Shown here in pieces: positions 43,202 to 51,582 of a stretch of DNA of 64,000 nucleotides. The stretch comes from Seleniibacterium sp963677135 (lineage in GTDB: Bacteria > Desulfobacterota > Desulfuromonadia > Desulfuromonadales > Geopsychrobacteraceae): assembly GCA_963677135.2 (NCBI GenBank), contig CAXXLS010000005.1, positions 62,001 through 126,000 of the forward strand. The letters run 5' to 3'. The notes under the pieces are model-generated. The model made no database searches, was not told the DNA's origin, and saw nothing but the letters and a program-made list of their open reading frames with translations. Within the stretch, counting starts at the first letter, position 1. Each line of letters starts with the position of its first letter. The position numbers and the translations under genes are program-made.

Positions 43202-44518
43202 ATGCTTAATTTTGAAGAACTTGAAAAGGGCTTTACCGAAGAAGAAGCCATTGCCGAGGCCCGGCGCTGTCTGAAATGTAAAAATCCCCTCTGCGTCAAA
43301 GGCTGTCCTATCGAAAATCGTATTCCCGAGATCACCACAGCCATCGAACAAAGGAATTTCCAGCAGGCCATCGACATTATCAATGCCAACAGTAACCTGG
43401 CCATCATCTGCGCCAGAGTCTGTCCTCACAATGAACAGTGTGAAGGCTCCTGCGTTCTGGCCAGAAAAGGTCAGGGCATCAGAATCAGCAAGCTGGAGCG
43501 CTTCCTCGCTGAAAAGGAGATGGAACTCGCCCTGAACCGCCTGCGCGGAAAAATCGCCGTTATCGGTTCCGGACCCGCCGGTCTTTCCGTCGCGGCGATT
43601 CTGGCCAAGCAGAATTACCGGGTCACCATTTTTGAAGCACACAGCAAATCCGGCGGCGTACTCCGCTACGGAATCCCCGAATATCGGCTCCCCAACCAGG
43701 TGGTCGACAAGCAGATCGAAATTATCCGCAACCTCGGAGTCCGCATGGAGACGGGGGTTGTCATCGGCGAGGACCTGACCCTCGATCAGCTCTTCGCCAT
43801 GGGCTACCAGGCCATATTTATCGGGACCGGAACAGGATTGTCACGCAAGCTGGACATCCCCGGGGAAGATCTGCCCGGGGCGATGCAGGCCATCTATTTC
43901 CTGGAGACCGTGACCCTCATTCAGGACGGCAGCCTCGCCGGGGCGGCGCCGCCTGTGGCCCCGGGGGACCGGGTTATCGTTGTCGGTGCCGGCAATGTCG
44001 CCGTCGACGCCGCCCGCACCTCCCTGCGCCTCGGGGCGCACAGCGTGACGGCCATCGACATCGTTGCGGAAAAAGAACGCCGGGCCAACGACAAGGAATA
44101 TGAAGAAGCGATCCAGGAAGGCGTGCGCTTTCTTTTTGAAAGCAGTCTGGTCGAAATTGAAGGGGACATCCGGGTCACCGGAGCCAGAATCCAGCACTTC
44201 AGTCAACAGGTTGTCGGCCGGGAGCGGGTCATGCTGCCCGTTCCCGGCACCGAAAAATCACTGCCGTGCGATAAAATTATCATCGCCATCGGCCAAAAAC
44301 CCTTCACCCGGATCGTCTCAACCACCACGGGCATCAAAATCAATGAAAAAGGGTTTGTGATAACCGAGGACGCGCCCTATTACGGCATGACCACCAGGCA
44401 GGGCGTTTTTGCCGCCGGGGATGTGGTCCATGAGCCGCAAACCGTGATTCTCGCCATGCGCGAAGGCCGGCGTGTCGCCGAGGCCATCGACCTCTACCTG
44501 CAAAACCGCCCGGCCTGA
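43202..44518 (+). CDS. GltD-like FAD-dependent oxidoreductase
   Basis: A 438-residue protein similar to the small subunit of glutamate synthase. An N-terminal iron-sulfur domain has CLKCKNPLCVKGCP and CARVCPHNEQCEGSC, the two cysteine groups binding [4Fe-4S] clusters. A FAD domain (VIGSGPAGLSVAA) and an NAD(P)H domain (VIVVGAGNVAVDAA) follow, then the closing GVFAAGDVVHEPQTV. No large gltB subunit is present, so it works alone or with other partners. It ends the plus-strand arm beside radical SAM and ketosynthase III genes and could feed electrons to a radical SAM enzyme. ATG at 43202 (GGAGAG site) is chosen over the open frame from 43082. Confidence 0.85.
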   Translation: MLNFEELEKGFTEEEAIAEARRCLKCKNPLCVKGCPIENRIPEITTAIEQRNFQQAIDIINANSNLAIICARVCPHNEQCEGSCVLARKGQGIRISKLERFLAEKEMELALNRLRGKIAVIGSGPAGLSVAAILAKQNYRVTIFEAHSKSGGVLRYGIPEYRLPNQVVDKQIEIIRNLGVRMETGVVIGEDLTLDQLFAMGYQAIFIGTGTGLSRKLDIPGEDLPGAMQAIYFLETVTLIQDGSLAGAAPPVAPGDRVIVVGAGNVAVDAARTSLRLGAHSVTAIDIVAEKERRANDKEYEEAIQEGVRFLFESSLVEIEGDIRVTGARIQHFSQQVVGRERVMLPVPGTEKSLPCDKIIIAIGQKPFTRIVSTTTGIKINEKGFVITEDAPYYGMTTRQGVFAAGDVVHEPQTVILAMREGRRVAEAIDLYLQNRPA

Positions 44519-44530
44519 CAGACCCTGAAA

Positions 44531-44567
44531 CAAGCCGGATGTTGCGCGTCCGTCAGCATCCGGCTTG
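44531..44567. terminator. convergent hairpin at the join of the two arms
   Basis: CAAGCCGGATG (44531-44541) pairs perfectly with CATCCGGCTTG (44557-44567) around a 15-base loop, between the GltD-like gene and the convergent ACP. The T-run is short. Confidence 0.65.
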
Positions 44568-44591
44568 TTACCAGGGGATCAGGGGAAAAGC

Positions 44592-44861
44592 CTACTGCTC
44601 CCGTTCCGCACGGATAAAGGCCGCCAGGGTGTCGATGGACCGGAGCACTTCGCGGCTGGTATCTTCCCCGCCGATGCGGATCCCGTACTTTTTCTGAATC
44701 GTCACCACCACCTCCACCGCATCAAGGGAATCGAGACCCAAAGGGGATTCGGGACCGATCAGCGGCGCGTCGCCGGGAAAATCCTCGGGAGCGTCTTCGA
44801 CGCCGCAGGCATCGATGATCAAGGCTTTGAGTTGTTGTTCAAGTTCCTGGGAATCCGACAT
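44592..44861 (-). CDS. acyl carrier protein 1
   Basis: An 89-residue acyl carrier protein. The phosphopantetheine serine is in LGLDSLDAVEVV. The chain starts MSDSQELEQQLK and its acidic helices fit the ACP fold. ATG at 44861 is chosen; the frame upstream is a shadow. It is the distal (3') gene of the minus-strand operon with the ABC exporter. Its sequence resembles the ACPs of aryl-polyene-type clusters more than the short housekeeping AcpP. Confidence 0.92.
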   Translation of the reverse strand: MSDSQELEQQLKALIIDACGVEDAPEDFPGDAPLIGPESPLGLDSLDAVEVVVTIQKKYGIRIGGEDTSREVLRSIDTLAAFIRAEREQ

Positions 44862-44892
44862 GATTGTTCTCCTTACCAAGGTCAAAATCGCA

Positions 44893-46170
44893 TCAGCCAC
44901 CGTAGCGGCTGCGCCGCCAGAAAACCAGCAGGGCGCCGCACAGGGTCGCGCAGAAGAATCCGAGTAGCGCCAGCATATTGGGCAGGACGGCGGCGATCCC
45001 GCCCCCCCGGACAAACAGTTCGATAAAACCGGTCAGCCCCCAGGCCAGCGGGGAGAACTGGCTGATCAGCTGCATCCCCTGGGGCATCACGTAAACCGGG
45101 ACCATGACGCCGCCCAGAGCCGCGGCGATAACGATCGACACCGCCCCGAACATGGAGGCCTGATCATGGCTGCGGGCCAGGGTTCCCACCAGCAGTCCGT
45201 AACCGGTCGCGGCCAGCGCCGCGCACAGGGCCAAAAGAGCGATGGCCGGCCATTGTCCGCCGAGTTCCAGGCTCGGAGTTCCGAGCAGAGGGAGCAGGGT
45301 TTTGCCGACCAGCAGCATCAGGGCAAACTGCACCAGGCAGACAGTCACATAGGCCAGGGTCTTTCCGCTCAACAGCGCCAGATAGGAGATCGGCATGGTC
45401 AGCAGACGTCTCAAGGTCCCCTCTTCCCGCTCGCGGATGAGAATACTTGAGAGCGGAACGACGATAAAGAACATTCCGAACAGGGCCCAGGCCGGCACAT
45501 TCTGCTGCACGGCATTGGCCTTGAGGGGGTCGTCCCCGCCCTGAACCAGAGATTGACTGATGGCGAGCAGGGGCTGCTGCGCCTCCGTGGCGTCCGGAAC
45601 CGCCATCCCGTACGAGGCACCGAGCCCGGTCACGAGGGCGGCCAGCTGCCGTTCGCTTTCCAGGCTGACCAGGGCAGCGCGCAGTGACGCGGTTACCGCG
45701 GTCCGGAAAACCCCCTGGACCGCCGGATCGAAAATGACCTCGAGGTCCATCCGGCCGGCATCCCTGGCGGCGGTCGGCCCGCCCAGCCGCGCATCCAGGC
45801 GCTCCTGAAGACGGGCGTCAAACGCCTGGGACATCCCCGTGGGGACCAGTATCGCGAACTGGTATTCCCCCTTGCCGACCAGGGTGCGGGCGAGGGGCTC
45901 GTCGATGGCTTCTCCGGCAACCCGTTCGATGAGGACCAGGCCGCCGGCCGCCTCCAGGCGGGTCCGTAAGTCCGCCGCTATGGCGCCCCGGTCCTGATCG
46001 ACAAACAGGACCTGCAAGGCTGTTTCACCGGTCGCGGCCATGATGTTATTCTGCACCAGGGAAATCACCAGGACCAGGGCCATCGGCATCAGGAACAGGA
46101 TCGCCAGGCCGGCCCGGTCGCGCCAGAGCAGCAGCAGGTCTTTACAGAAGGTTGCCAGTAACTGTCCCAT
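44893..46170 (-). CDS. ABC-2 type transporter permease
   Basis: A 425-residue permease of the ABC-2 class (NatB/YhhJ-like). A first helix (LAILFLMPMALVLVISLV) is followed by a large extracytoplasmic domain (about 45-230) and a bundle of five helices (for example WALFGMFFIVVPLSSILI), with the conserved REREEGTLRRLLTMPIS segment between helices. It is paired with the ATPase gene two bases upstream. With ACP and BtrH-like genes around, it may export a product or lipid. ATG at 46170 is used rather than the near-by TTG. Confidence 0.87.
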   Translation of the reverse strand: MGQLLATFCKDLLLLWRDRAGLAILFLMPMALVLVISLVQNNIMAATGETALQVLFVDQDRGAIAADLRTRLEAAGGLVLIERVAGEAIDEPLARTLVGKGEYQFAILVPTGMSQAFDARLQERLDARLGGPTAARDAGRMDLEVIFDPAVQGVFRTAVTASLRAALVSLESERQLAALVTGLGASYGMAVPDATEAQQPLLAISQSLVQGGDDPLKANAVQQNVPAWALFGMFFIVVPLSSILIREREEGTLRRLLTMPISYLALLSGKTLAYVTVCLVQFALMLLVGKTLLPLLGTPSLELGGQWPAIALLALCAALAATGYGLLVGTLARSHDQASMFGAVSIVIAAALGGVMVPVYVMPQGMQLISQFSPLAWGLTGFIELFVRGGGIAAVLPNMLALLGFFCATLCGALLVFWRRSRYGG

Positions 46171-46172
46171 GG

Positions 46173-46922
46173 TCAATCCCGCAATTGTCGTCCGGTCAGC
46201 TTGAGAAACAGCTCATCCAGGTTGTCGCAGTCGGCTTCTGCGTCGATCAGCTCCTGCGGCGTTCCGCTGCGCAGGACCCGGCCGTGGTCAACGACCGCGA
46301 TCCGGTCGCAAAGCTGTCGGGCTTCTTCCATGTAGTGGGTGGTATAGACCATGGTCATCCCCTGCTCCTTGAGGCGAACGAGATTTTCCAGGATCATGTT
46401 GCGCGACTGGGCATCGATCCCCACGGTCGGTTCATCGAGGAACAGCAGCTGAGGCTGGTGCAGCAGCGCTGCTGCGAGGTTGGCCCGGCGCTTCATGCCG
46501 CCCGAGCAGGTTGCGACCGCACGATCCGCGCTGTCGGCCAGACCGACCAGGTCCAGGCAGGCGGCACAGCGGTCCCGCAGCCCGGTCCCGCGCAACCCGT
46601 GGAGACGTCCGAAATAAAGCAGGTTTTCCCGGGTGCTGAGGCGCGGGTACAGGGCAATGTCCTGGGGGACCAGCCCGATCAGGCGACGAACCTCCCGGGC
46701 CTTGCGCAGCACATCGTGCCCGGCGATGGTCAGGGAGCCCGCTCCCGGGCGCAGCAGGGTGCACATGATGGAGATCGCCGTGGTTTTGCCGGCCCCGTTG
46801 GGACCCAGCAGGCCGAAAACCTCCCCCGCCGCGATGGTCAGGGACAGCCCGTCGAGGGCCGGGGTCGTGGCCCCGGGATAAGTCAGCTGAAGGTGATCGG
46901 CAATAACAAAATCTCGCCTCAT
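46173..46922 (-). CDS. ABC transporter ATPase
   Basis: A 249-residue ATPase with Walker A GPNGAGKTT (near residue 45), Q-loop LVPQDIALYP, signature CSGGMKRR, Walker B LLFLDEPTVGID, and H-loop TTHYMEEA. ABC-2 exporter type. The frame is open to 47087; ATG at 46922 gives MRRDFVIADHLQL at the standard start. It drives the permease encoded just downstream. An identity as drug, lipid or pigment exporter cannot be settled. Confidence 0.92.
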   Translation of the reverse strand: MRRDFVIADHLQLTYPGATTPALDGLSLTIAAGEVFGLLGPNGAGKTTAISIMCTLLRPGAGSLTIAGHDVLRKAREVRRLIGLVPQDIALYPRLSTRENLLYFGRLHGLRGTGLRDRCAACLDLVGLADSADRAVATCSGGMKRRANLAAALLHQPQLLFLDEPTVGIDAQSRNMILENLVRLKEQGMTMVYTTHYMEEARQLCDRIAVVDHGRVLRSGTPQELIDAEADCDNLDELFLKLTGRQLRD

Positions 46923-46935
46923 AACCAGTCCGCTT

Positions 46936-47934
46936 TCACACCAGCCTGAGCAGGGACCGGAACAGGTCCCTCTCGCGTTCGGCACATTCCCGCAGCAGTT
47001 GGGCAAGCTCCGGATAGCCGGAATTCGCCCCGGCCCGGCCTTTGCAGTTGCGCGCCGCCAGCAGCGCGAACTGGCGCCAGTGGTCACCGATGTCGGTCAG
47101 CTCGCCCGCCAGATCCTGCAGCTTCGGCTGGTCGAGAAGCGCTCCCGCTTCCTGGAGAAAAGCCGCATAGATGAAACGGAAGCCACCGCCGCCGGTTCCG
47201 ATTTCCTCCTGCATGCGGATCAGGTGACCCAGGTGCAGGCGGGCATCGTCCTCACCCAGCTTGTCGGGCCAGCGCTCCAGCTGCCGCGCCAGCAGCCTGA
47301 TGCCGCGCACGCCGATAATCGGAATCGGAGCCCGCACCATGCGGTTGGCGACCTCGACAATCCCTTTGCGGATGGCTGGTTTCAGGTCGAGCTGCCGGGG
47401 TCCGGCGCCCAACCAGTACATGCGTCCTTTGGGAGCCAGCGCCCCGGCGGCGTAGCGGGCGCGCTGCAGATCGGCACGCGGGCAGCGTACCGTGACCTCG
47501 AACAGCGGATCACTGATCAGGTAGTCATCCCCATCGCGCCCGTAGACCACCAGGTTATGGGCATTGAAATGAAACCGCAACGCCGCCGGAAAGTAGGGCA
47601 GCCAGTAAACCCCGGTCTGCAGGCCGACCGCCGTCCCCTGTTCGAGGGAGCGGTCCAGGGCCGCCATGGCCTCCTGCTGGTCGCGGAAGGTCCGCGACTG
47701 CACTTCGATGCCGAGACGCTTCGCACAACGTTTAAAGATGGCCCCGGGAGCGCAGCGAAAGGTGACCAGGGGCAACTTGTTGATCCGGACAAAGGGAAAA
47801 TAACCGAAAAACAGGCCACTGCCGATCCCGAAAGCGAGGGCTTCGGAGAGCGGAAAACCGTAGTGGCTAAACAGGTTGGCCGTCACCCCGCTTTCGCAGT
47901 GGGCCGACTGCCGGTGGGAAAACTCGACTGACAA
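46936..47934 (-). CDS. BtrH-like acyltransferase (BtrH_N plus DUF4872)
   Basis: A 332-residue protein. The N-terminal domain starts near SAHCESGVTANLFSHYG, the BtrH cysteine-protease-like fold with a possible nucleophilic Cys13, and includes FHFNAHNLVVYGRDGDDYLISDP with a candidate catalytic His. The C-terminal half matches the DUF4872 style of BtrH relatives. BtrH itself moves an acyl group from an ACP to an amine in butirosin synthesis, so this enzyme may offload the ACP-bound product onto an amine or lipid. It lies between the ABC ATPase and a small HTH-like protein. Confidence 0.8.
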   Translation of the reverse strand: MSVEFSHRQSAHCESGVTANLFSHYGFPLSEALAFGIGSGLFFGYFPFVRINKLPLVTFRCAPGAIFKRCAKRLGIEVQSRTFRDQQEAMAALDRSLEQGTAVGLQTGVYWLPYFPAALRFHFNAHNLVVYGRDGDDYLISDPLFEVTVRCPRADLQRARYAAGALAPKGRMYWLGAGPRQLDLKPAIRKGIVEVANRMVRAPIPIIGVRGIRLLARQLERWPDKLGEDDARLHLGHLIRMQEEIGTGGGGFRFIYAAFLQEAGALLDQPKLQDLAGELTDIGDHWRQFALLAARNCKGRAGANSGYPELAQLLRECAERERDLFRSLLRLV

Positions 47935-47939
47935 AGATC

Positions 47940-48377
47940 CTATTCCTTTTCAATATCATCAAGACAGACCGGGACCTCCGCTCTGGCGGGCAGCTCATCC
48001 AGCTCGGCCTCATCGATGGCAAAAACCGCGGCGTAGCGCCGCCGCAATGACGCGGACAGGCGCGCATAGGGCCCCGGCTTCAGGTGCCGCCTGACCCGCC
48101 AGCGGGACAGGCCCGCGTAACTGGCCAGCAGGGCGGTATCCATCTGGTGACGGGCCATGTGAAAGGCCAGCGGGCTGGCCTGCCCGGCATGGATTCTTTC
48201 CAGGGCAGCGGCCATATCAGCAGCAATCACCTGCCAGGCCTGCAGGTTGGCCAGGTTGGCGGGGTCCCAGCCGACGGTCGGCACCAGGGCATACTCCCCC
48301 CGGTCATCGACCGCATAGGCAAGTTCGCGCCACTGTTCAAGTATCGCCGCGTCCTGCGGCACGTCGTTCTGCTTCAC
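47940..48377 (-). CDS. uncharacterised protein with HTH-like C-terminal half
   Basis: A 145-residue protein. The N-terminal half has a hydrophilic AILEQWRELAYAVDDRGEYA segment. The C-terminal half (about residues 75-125) has a pattern like a Cro/cI helix-turn-helix (MDTALLASYAGLSRWRVRRH, then RLSASLRRRYAAVF). It sits 5 bases before the BtrH-like gene, so it is likely co-transcribed. It may be a regulator or a partner of BtrH. No family assigned. Confidence 0.6.
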   Translation of the reverse strand: MKQNDVPQDAAILEQWRELAYAVDDRGEYALVPTVGWDPANLANLQAWQVIAADMAAALERIHAGQASPLAFHMARHQMDTALLASYAGLSRWRVRRHLKPGPYARLSASLRRRYAAVFAIDEAELDELPARAEVPVCLDDIEKE

Positions 48378-48480
48378 ATTATTATCCTGTTTCAGACGGC
48401 CAAAGCATCGTCATTTGTGACACGGAGCCAGGCGGGATACAGGTTTGGCTTCAACAGAGTCCTGCCCCGGTCCGGGCCCC

Positions 48481-49038
48481 TTAAAACATCCGCCCCACCT
48501 GCAGCAGCACCGCGTTGATGCCGCGGTTTTCAGGATGCAGTTTGCTGTTGGAGAGATGATAGCCCCGCAGCGCCCCATACCAGGTGTTTCCCCGCCCATC
48601 GCGCCACTCGCTGCCGACCCCGGCCTGGGGGTTGAAGTTGATCCGCAGACCCTGGTCCTTGACCTGAAAATCGGTGTAGACGAGGCCGACCCCGCCTTCC
48701 AGGTACGGACGCAACGCGGTTCCCTGCAGCCAGGGCAGATAGTAGAGGGCCAAAAAGTTGGCCGAAGCCTGCAGCCGCCCCCCTTCTTTGTCGGCCAGCC
48801 CGAAGCTTCCTTCCAGTTTGAAGCGCAGAGGTTCGGGAGCAGAGTGCGGAAAGATCCGCTCATAGTCATAGAGCGCCATGATACTCACCTGTCCGAACCC
48901 GAACCCCGGTCCGGGATCATAGGCGTAACCGAGATTCGCGGCAACGCCTCTCCGCTGCGGAGTGGAGAGGGTGAATGCCGGGGCCGCGGAGGCCAGACAG
49001 CCGACCAGGACCAGGCTGAGGGCTATCCTGGCGAGCAT
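48481..49038 (-). CDS. PagL-like outer-membrane deacylase (acyloxyacyl hydrolase family)
   Basis: A 185-residue protein with a signal peptide (LALVLVGCLAS-like segment, ending SAAPAF). Amphipathic strands of an eight-stranded barrel follow, ending in F, the outer-membrane signature. The motif YHLSNSKLHPENRGIN near residue 160 resembles the catalytic His-Ser-Asn motif of PagL lipid A 3-O-deacylases. PagL cuts a lipid A acyl chain, which would open a site in the outer leaflet. The start overlaps the preceding chain-length-factor gene by 16 bases. Confidence 0.65.
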   Translation of the reverse strand: MLARIALSLVLVGCLASAAPAFTLSTPQRRGVAANLGYAYDPGPGFGFGQVSIMALYDYERIFPHSAPEPLRFKLEGSFGLADKEGGRLQASANFLALYYLPWLQGTALRPYLEGGVGLVYTDFQVKDQGLRINFNPQAGVGSEWRDGRGNTWYGALRGYHLSNSKLHPENRGINAVLLQVGRMF

Positions 49039-50114
49039 GCCTCGTCCCTCCCCAGTTCAATCAGGCCGTACTCACCGGCGATCCCCAGCCGCAGGCAGAC
49101 CGTCTGTCGGTCGACATCCTCTTCGCCCAGCCGCCGCCCGGGGCAATCGTCGCCACTGGCCCGACTGGCAAAATGGCGGCCGCGTTCCGCCGCCAGGGCG
49201 GCCACGGCCAGATCGAACCCCTGGCCGATCGGGGACGCACCGTAGAGTGGCGTGTAGCAGCCCACCAGGCTGCTCTCATCGAGCTGTTCCCGGTAGCCCC
49301 GGCCGAACTCGGCAAGCCCGTCGCAGGCCAGCACCAGGGGAGTCCCGGACGGCAGCGTCAGCTGCTCGGACGGTCGCAGGCACCCCATGACCGCTCTTTC
49401 AACGGTCGCATAGCTGCGCTTGATTTTTTCCGACTGCAACAGGAAAAACGCGGCACCCTCGCCGGGCACGGCGCTCGACCGGGAAAAATCGAAGGGCGTC
49501 ATTCCTCCCTGGTCGGCACCGGCGGCAAAGCGCTGCCAGCAATAACCGAGCACCGGGCAGTATCCGTCCACCAGCCCCAGAAGCACGGCATCGACCCGTT
49601 GATCGGCCAGCCATTGAAGCGCCGTCACCAGGGCCGAAACCGGTGTCATGTCGAACTGACTCACGGTCAGCGTCGGGCCGCTGATCTTCAGTTGCATGGC
49701 GATATGGGCGGCGGCGGCGTTGTGCACCGAATTGGAAAAGGCGGTGGGCGACGCGAACACATCGCCGTCGTTCAGGACCGAATCGAGAAAGCCGAAGGTC
49801 GTAGTCAGAGCCCCGAACCCTGAACCGAGGACCACCCCCAGACGACTGCGGTCAAGGTCGGGCTGCTCAGCGTCCGCCAGGGCCTGAAACGCGCCCAGCA
49901 GGGCCAGGCGCGAAAACTGGTCGATGCGCCGCAGGGCCCGCTTGTTGAGGTAATTTTCCAGGGGCCCGCTGTCAGCCCGGTAGACGGGGATGTCACCGTC
50001 GCGCAGCGCCGCAGGCTGCGGAACGACCGCCTCGCCGGCCAGGGCCTTGAGGAGATCCTCCTTGCCGCAACCGAAGCCGCCCACCAGTCCCAGCCCGGAG
50101 ATATGAACACTCAT
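49023..50114 (-). CDS. chain-length-factor-like ketosynthase (Cys replaced by Asp)
   Basis: A 363-residue thiolase-fold protein. Aligned with the ketosynthase encoded beside it, the nucleophile position (VVNAC in the partner) here reads VSQFD, an aspartate, and the His motifs are not intact. It therefore looks like a chain-length factor that forms an inactive/active pair with the 50111-51331 enzyme. Its ATG at 50114 overlaps that gene's stop by four bases (ATGA). The frame upstream to 50348 is a shadow. In aryl-polyene-type systems such pairs set chain length. Confidence 0.85.
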   Translation of the reverse strand: MSVHISGLGLVGGFGCGKEDLLKALAGEAVVPQPAALRDGDIPVYRADSGPLENYLNKRALRRIDQFSRLALLGAFQALADAEQPDLDRSRLGVVLGSGFGALTTTFGFLDSVLNDGDVFASPTAFSNSVHNAAAAHIAMQLKISGPTLTVSQFDMTPVSALVTALQWLADQRVDAVLLGLVDGYCPVLGYCWQRFAAGADQGGMTPFDFSRSSAVPGEGAAFFLLQSEKIKRSYATVERAVMGCLRPSEQLTLPSGTPLVLACDGLAEFGRGYREQLDESSLVGCYTPLYGASPIGQGFDLAVAALAAERGRHFASRASGDDCPGRRLGEEDVDRQTVCLRLGIAGEYGLIELGRDEACSPG

Positions 50115-51331
50115 GACACGCCCTCCAGTCCGATCAGGACAGCGGAGTTGTTGCCGCCGAAAGCCAGGGATTCGGACAGGGCGTAACGCCCCCGGACCGG
50201 GGTGGCGGCCAGGACCGGGGCCACCGGCAGAGTCGGGTCGGGGGTGGTGCAGCCCGCAACGCCCGGAATCATCCCCTGTTCGAGGCTGATCAGGGTCAGT
50301 GCCGCTTCGATGGCCCCGGCGGCACCCAGGGTATGGCCGGTATAGCACTTGGTCGACCCGAAGGGGATCCCGGGAAGCTCCTCATGCAGAACCATGCTTT
50401 CAACCTTGTCGTTATCCGGGGTGCCGGTACCGTGGGCATTGACAAATGCCAGCTCCTCCGGCCGCAGCCCGGCGCTTGCCAGGGTTTCCGCGATCGCCCG
50501 CCGCAGCCCGACCCCTTGCGGATGGGGAGCGGTCAGATGGTAGGCGTCCCCGGCACTGCCATAGCCAAGGATGTACCCGCGCGGTTTTTTCCCCCGTCTG
50601 GCGAGCAGTTCGGCCGATTCCAGAATCAGCACGGCGGCCCCTTCGCCGAGGTTCAGACCGCGACGCTCCGCAGAAAAAGGTTTGCAGGGCGTCGTATCGG
50701 CGATCATCAGCGAGGCGAAGCCGTTGCAGGTCGTCCGGCACAGTTCATCCGCACCGCCGGCCAGGACCAGGTCACAGAGCCCCTGGCGAATCCAGCCGGC
50801 CGCGATTCCAAGGGCATCGGTTCCCGAAGAACAGGCGTTGACCACGACCTGGCAGGGCCCGTCCAGACGGTACTGGCGGGCAACGACCGAGGCGGGATTG
50901 CTGCGCAGGTAGCGCGTGATCGGTCCCATGTCAGGTTCGCCGCCCGCACGGAAATCGCGATAAAATTCCTCGTTGTTCATGGCGCTGCCGACGGTGGTCC
51001 CGATGCAGACCCCGACCTTGAGACCGGCCAGGTCCGGCATGCTCAGCCCGGCATCGGCCAGGGCTTCGGCCGCAGCGGCCAGGGCCAGTCGACTGGTGCG
51101 CAGCAGGTCGGCATCGCTGCCCGGAGCGGGCAGCGCCTCGGCGATCTCGAAAACGAGCAGGCGCGGATCATGGGCGGTGGCGAAGGCCCTGGGCGGCTGC
51201 GGGTTCCGCTCCCCCCGCAGCATGGCTGCGAAGGCCTCCGGCAGGGTCATCCCCGCGGCGCACAGGCATCCCGCGCCCGTCACGGCGACCGGCGGCTGCC
51301 CCATGGTGGAGGCTGCAGATGGCGCGTTCAT
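50111..51331 (-). CDS. beta-ketoacyl-ACP synthase II-type (FabF-like)
   Basis: A 406-residue condensing enzyme. The active site is complete: Cys in VVNACSSGTDALG near residue 167, His in VNAHGTGTPDNDKVE, and the Lys/His of KCYTGHTLGAAGA. GEGAAVLIL and FGGNNSAVLIGLE are further FabF signatures. It elongates acyl chains by decarboxylative condensation on ACP. The ATG overlaps the stop of the ACP gene, and its own stop overlaps the chain-length-factor start, so ACP, synthase and factor are made together. Confidence 0.93.
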   Translation of the reverse strand: MNAPSAASTMGQPPVAVTGAGCLCAAGMTLPEAFAAMLRGERNPQPPRAFATAHDPRLLVFEIAEALPAPGSDADLLRTSRLALAAAAEALADAGLSMPDLAGLKVGVCIGTTVGSAMNNEEFYRDFRAGGEPDMGPITRYLRSNPASVVARQYRLDGPCQVVVNACSSGTDALGIAAGWIRQGLCDLVLAGGADELCRTTCNGFASLMIADTTPCKPFSAERRGLNLGEGAAVLILESAELLARRGKKPRGYILGYGSAGDAYHLTAPHPQGVGLRRAIAETLASAGLRPEELAFVNAHGTGTPDNDKVESMVLHEELPGIPFGSTKCYTGHTLGAAGAIEAALTLISLEQGMIPGVAGCTTPDPTLPVAPVLAATPVRGRYALSESLAFGGNNSAVLIGLEGVS

Positions 51332-51582
51332 CCCTCTTGTTTTTCCTCGATGAAGGCGGCCAGGGTGTTGATCGACTGCAAAGCCGGACGGCCTTCTTCC
51401 ATGTCCTTGATCTCGACCCCGAAATGCTTCTGAACCACGACCACCAGTTCAACGGCATCGAGAGAATCGAGGCCCAGCCCCTCGCCGAACAGGGGGGCAT
51501 CATCATCGATCTCTTCCGGGGCAAAATCTTCGAGATTCAATTCATCAATAAGAACCTGCTTCAGCTTTGTTTTGATATCCAT
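51328..51582 (-). CDS. acyl carrier protein 2
   Basis: An 84-residue ACP beginning MDIKTKLKQVL, with the phosphopantetheine Ser in LGLDSLDAVELVVVVQ. Two adjacent ATG codons exist; the one at 51582 has the better AAGGAG spacing and gives a TGATG overlap with the acyltransferase stop. Its stop overlaps the FabF-like gene. It is similar but not identical to ACP 1 in this window. Confidence 0.92.
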   Translation of the reverse strand: MDIKTKLKQVLIDELNLEDFAPEEIDDDAPLFGEGLGLDSLDAVELVVVVQKHFGVEIKDMEEGRPALQSINTLAAFIEEKQEG

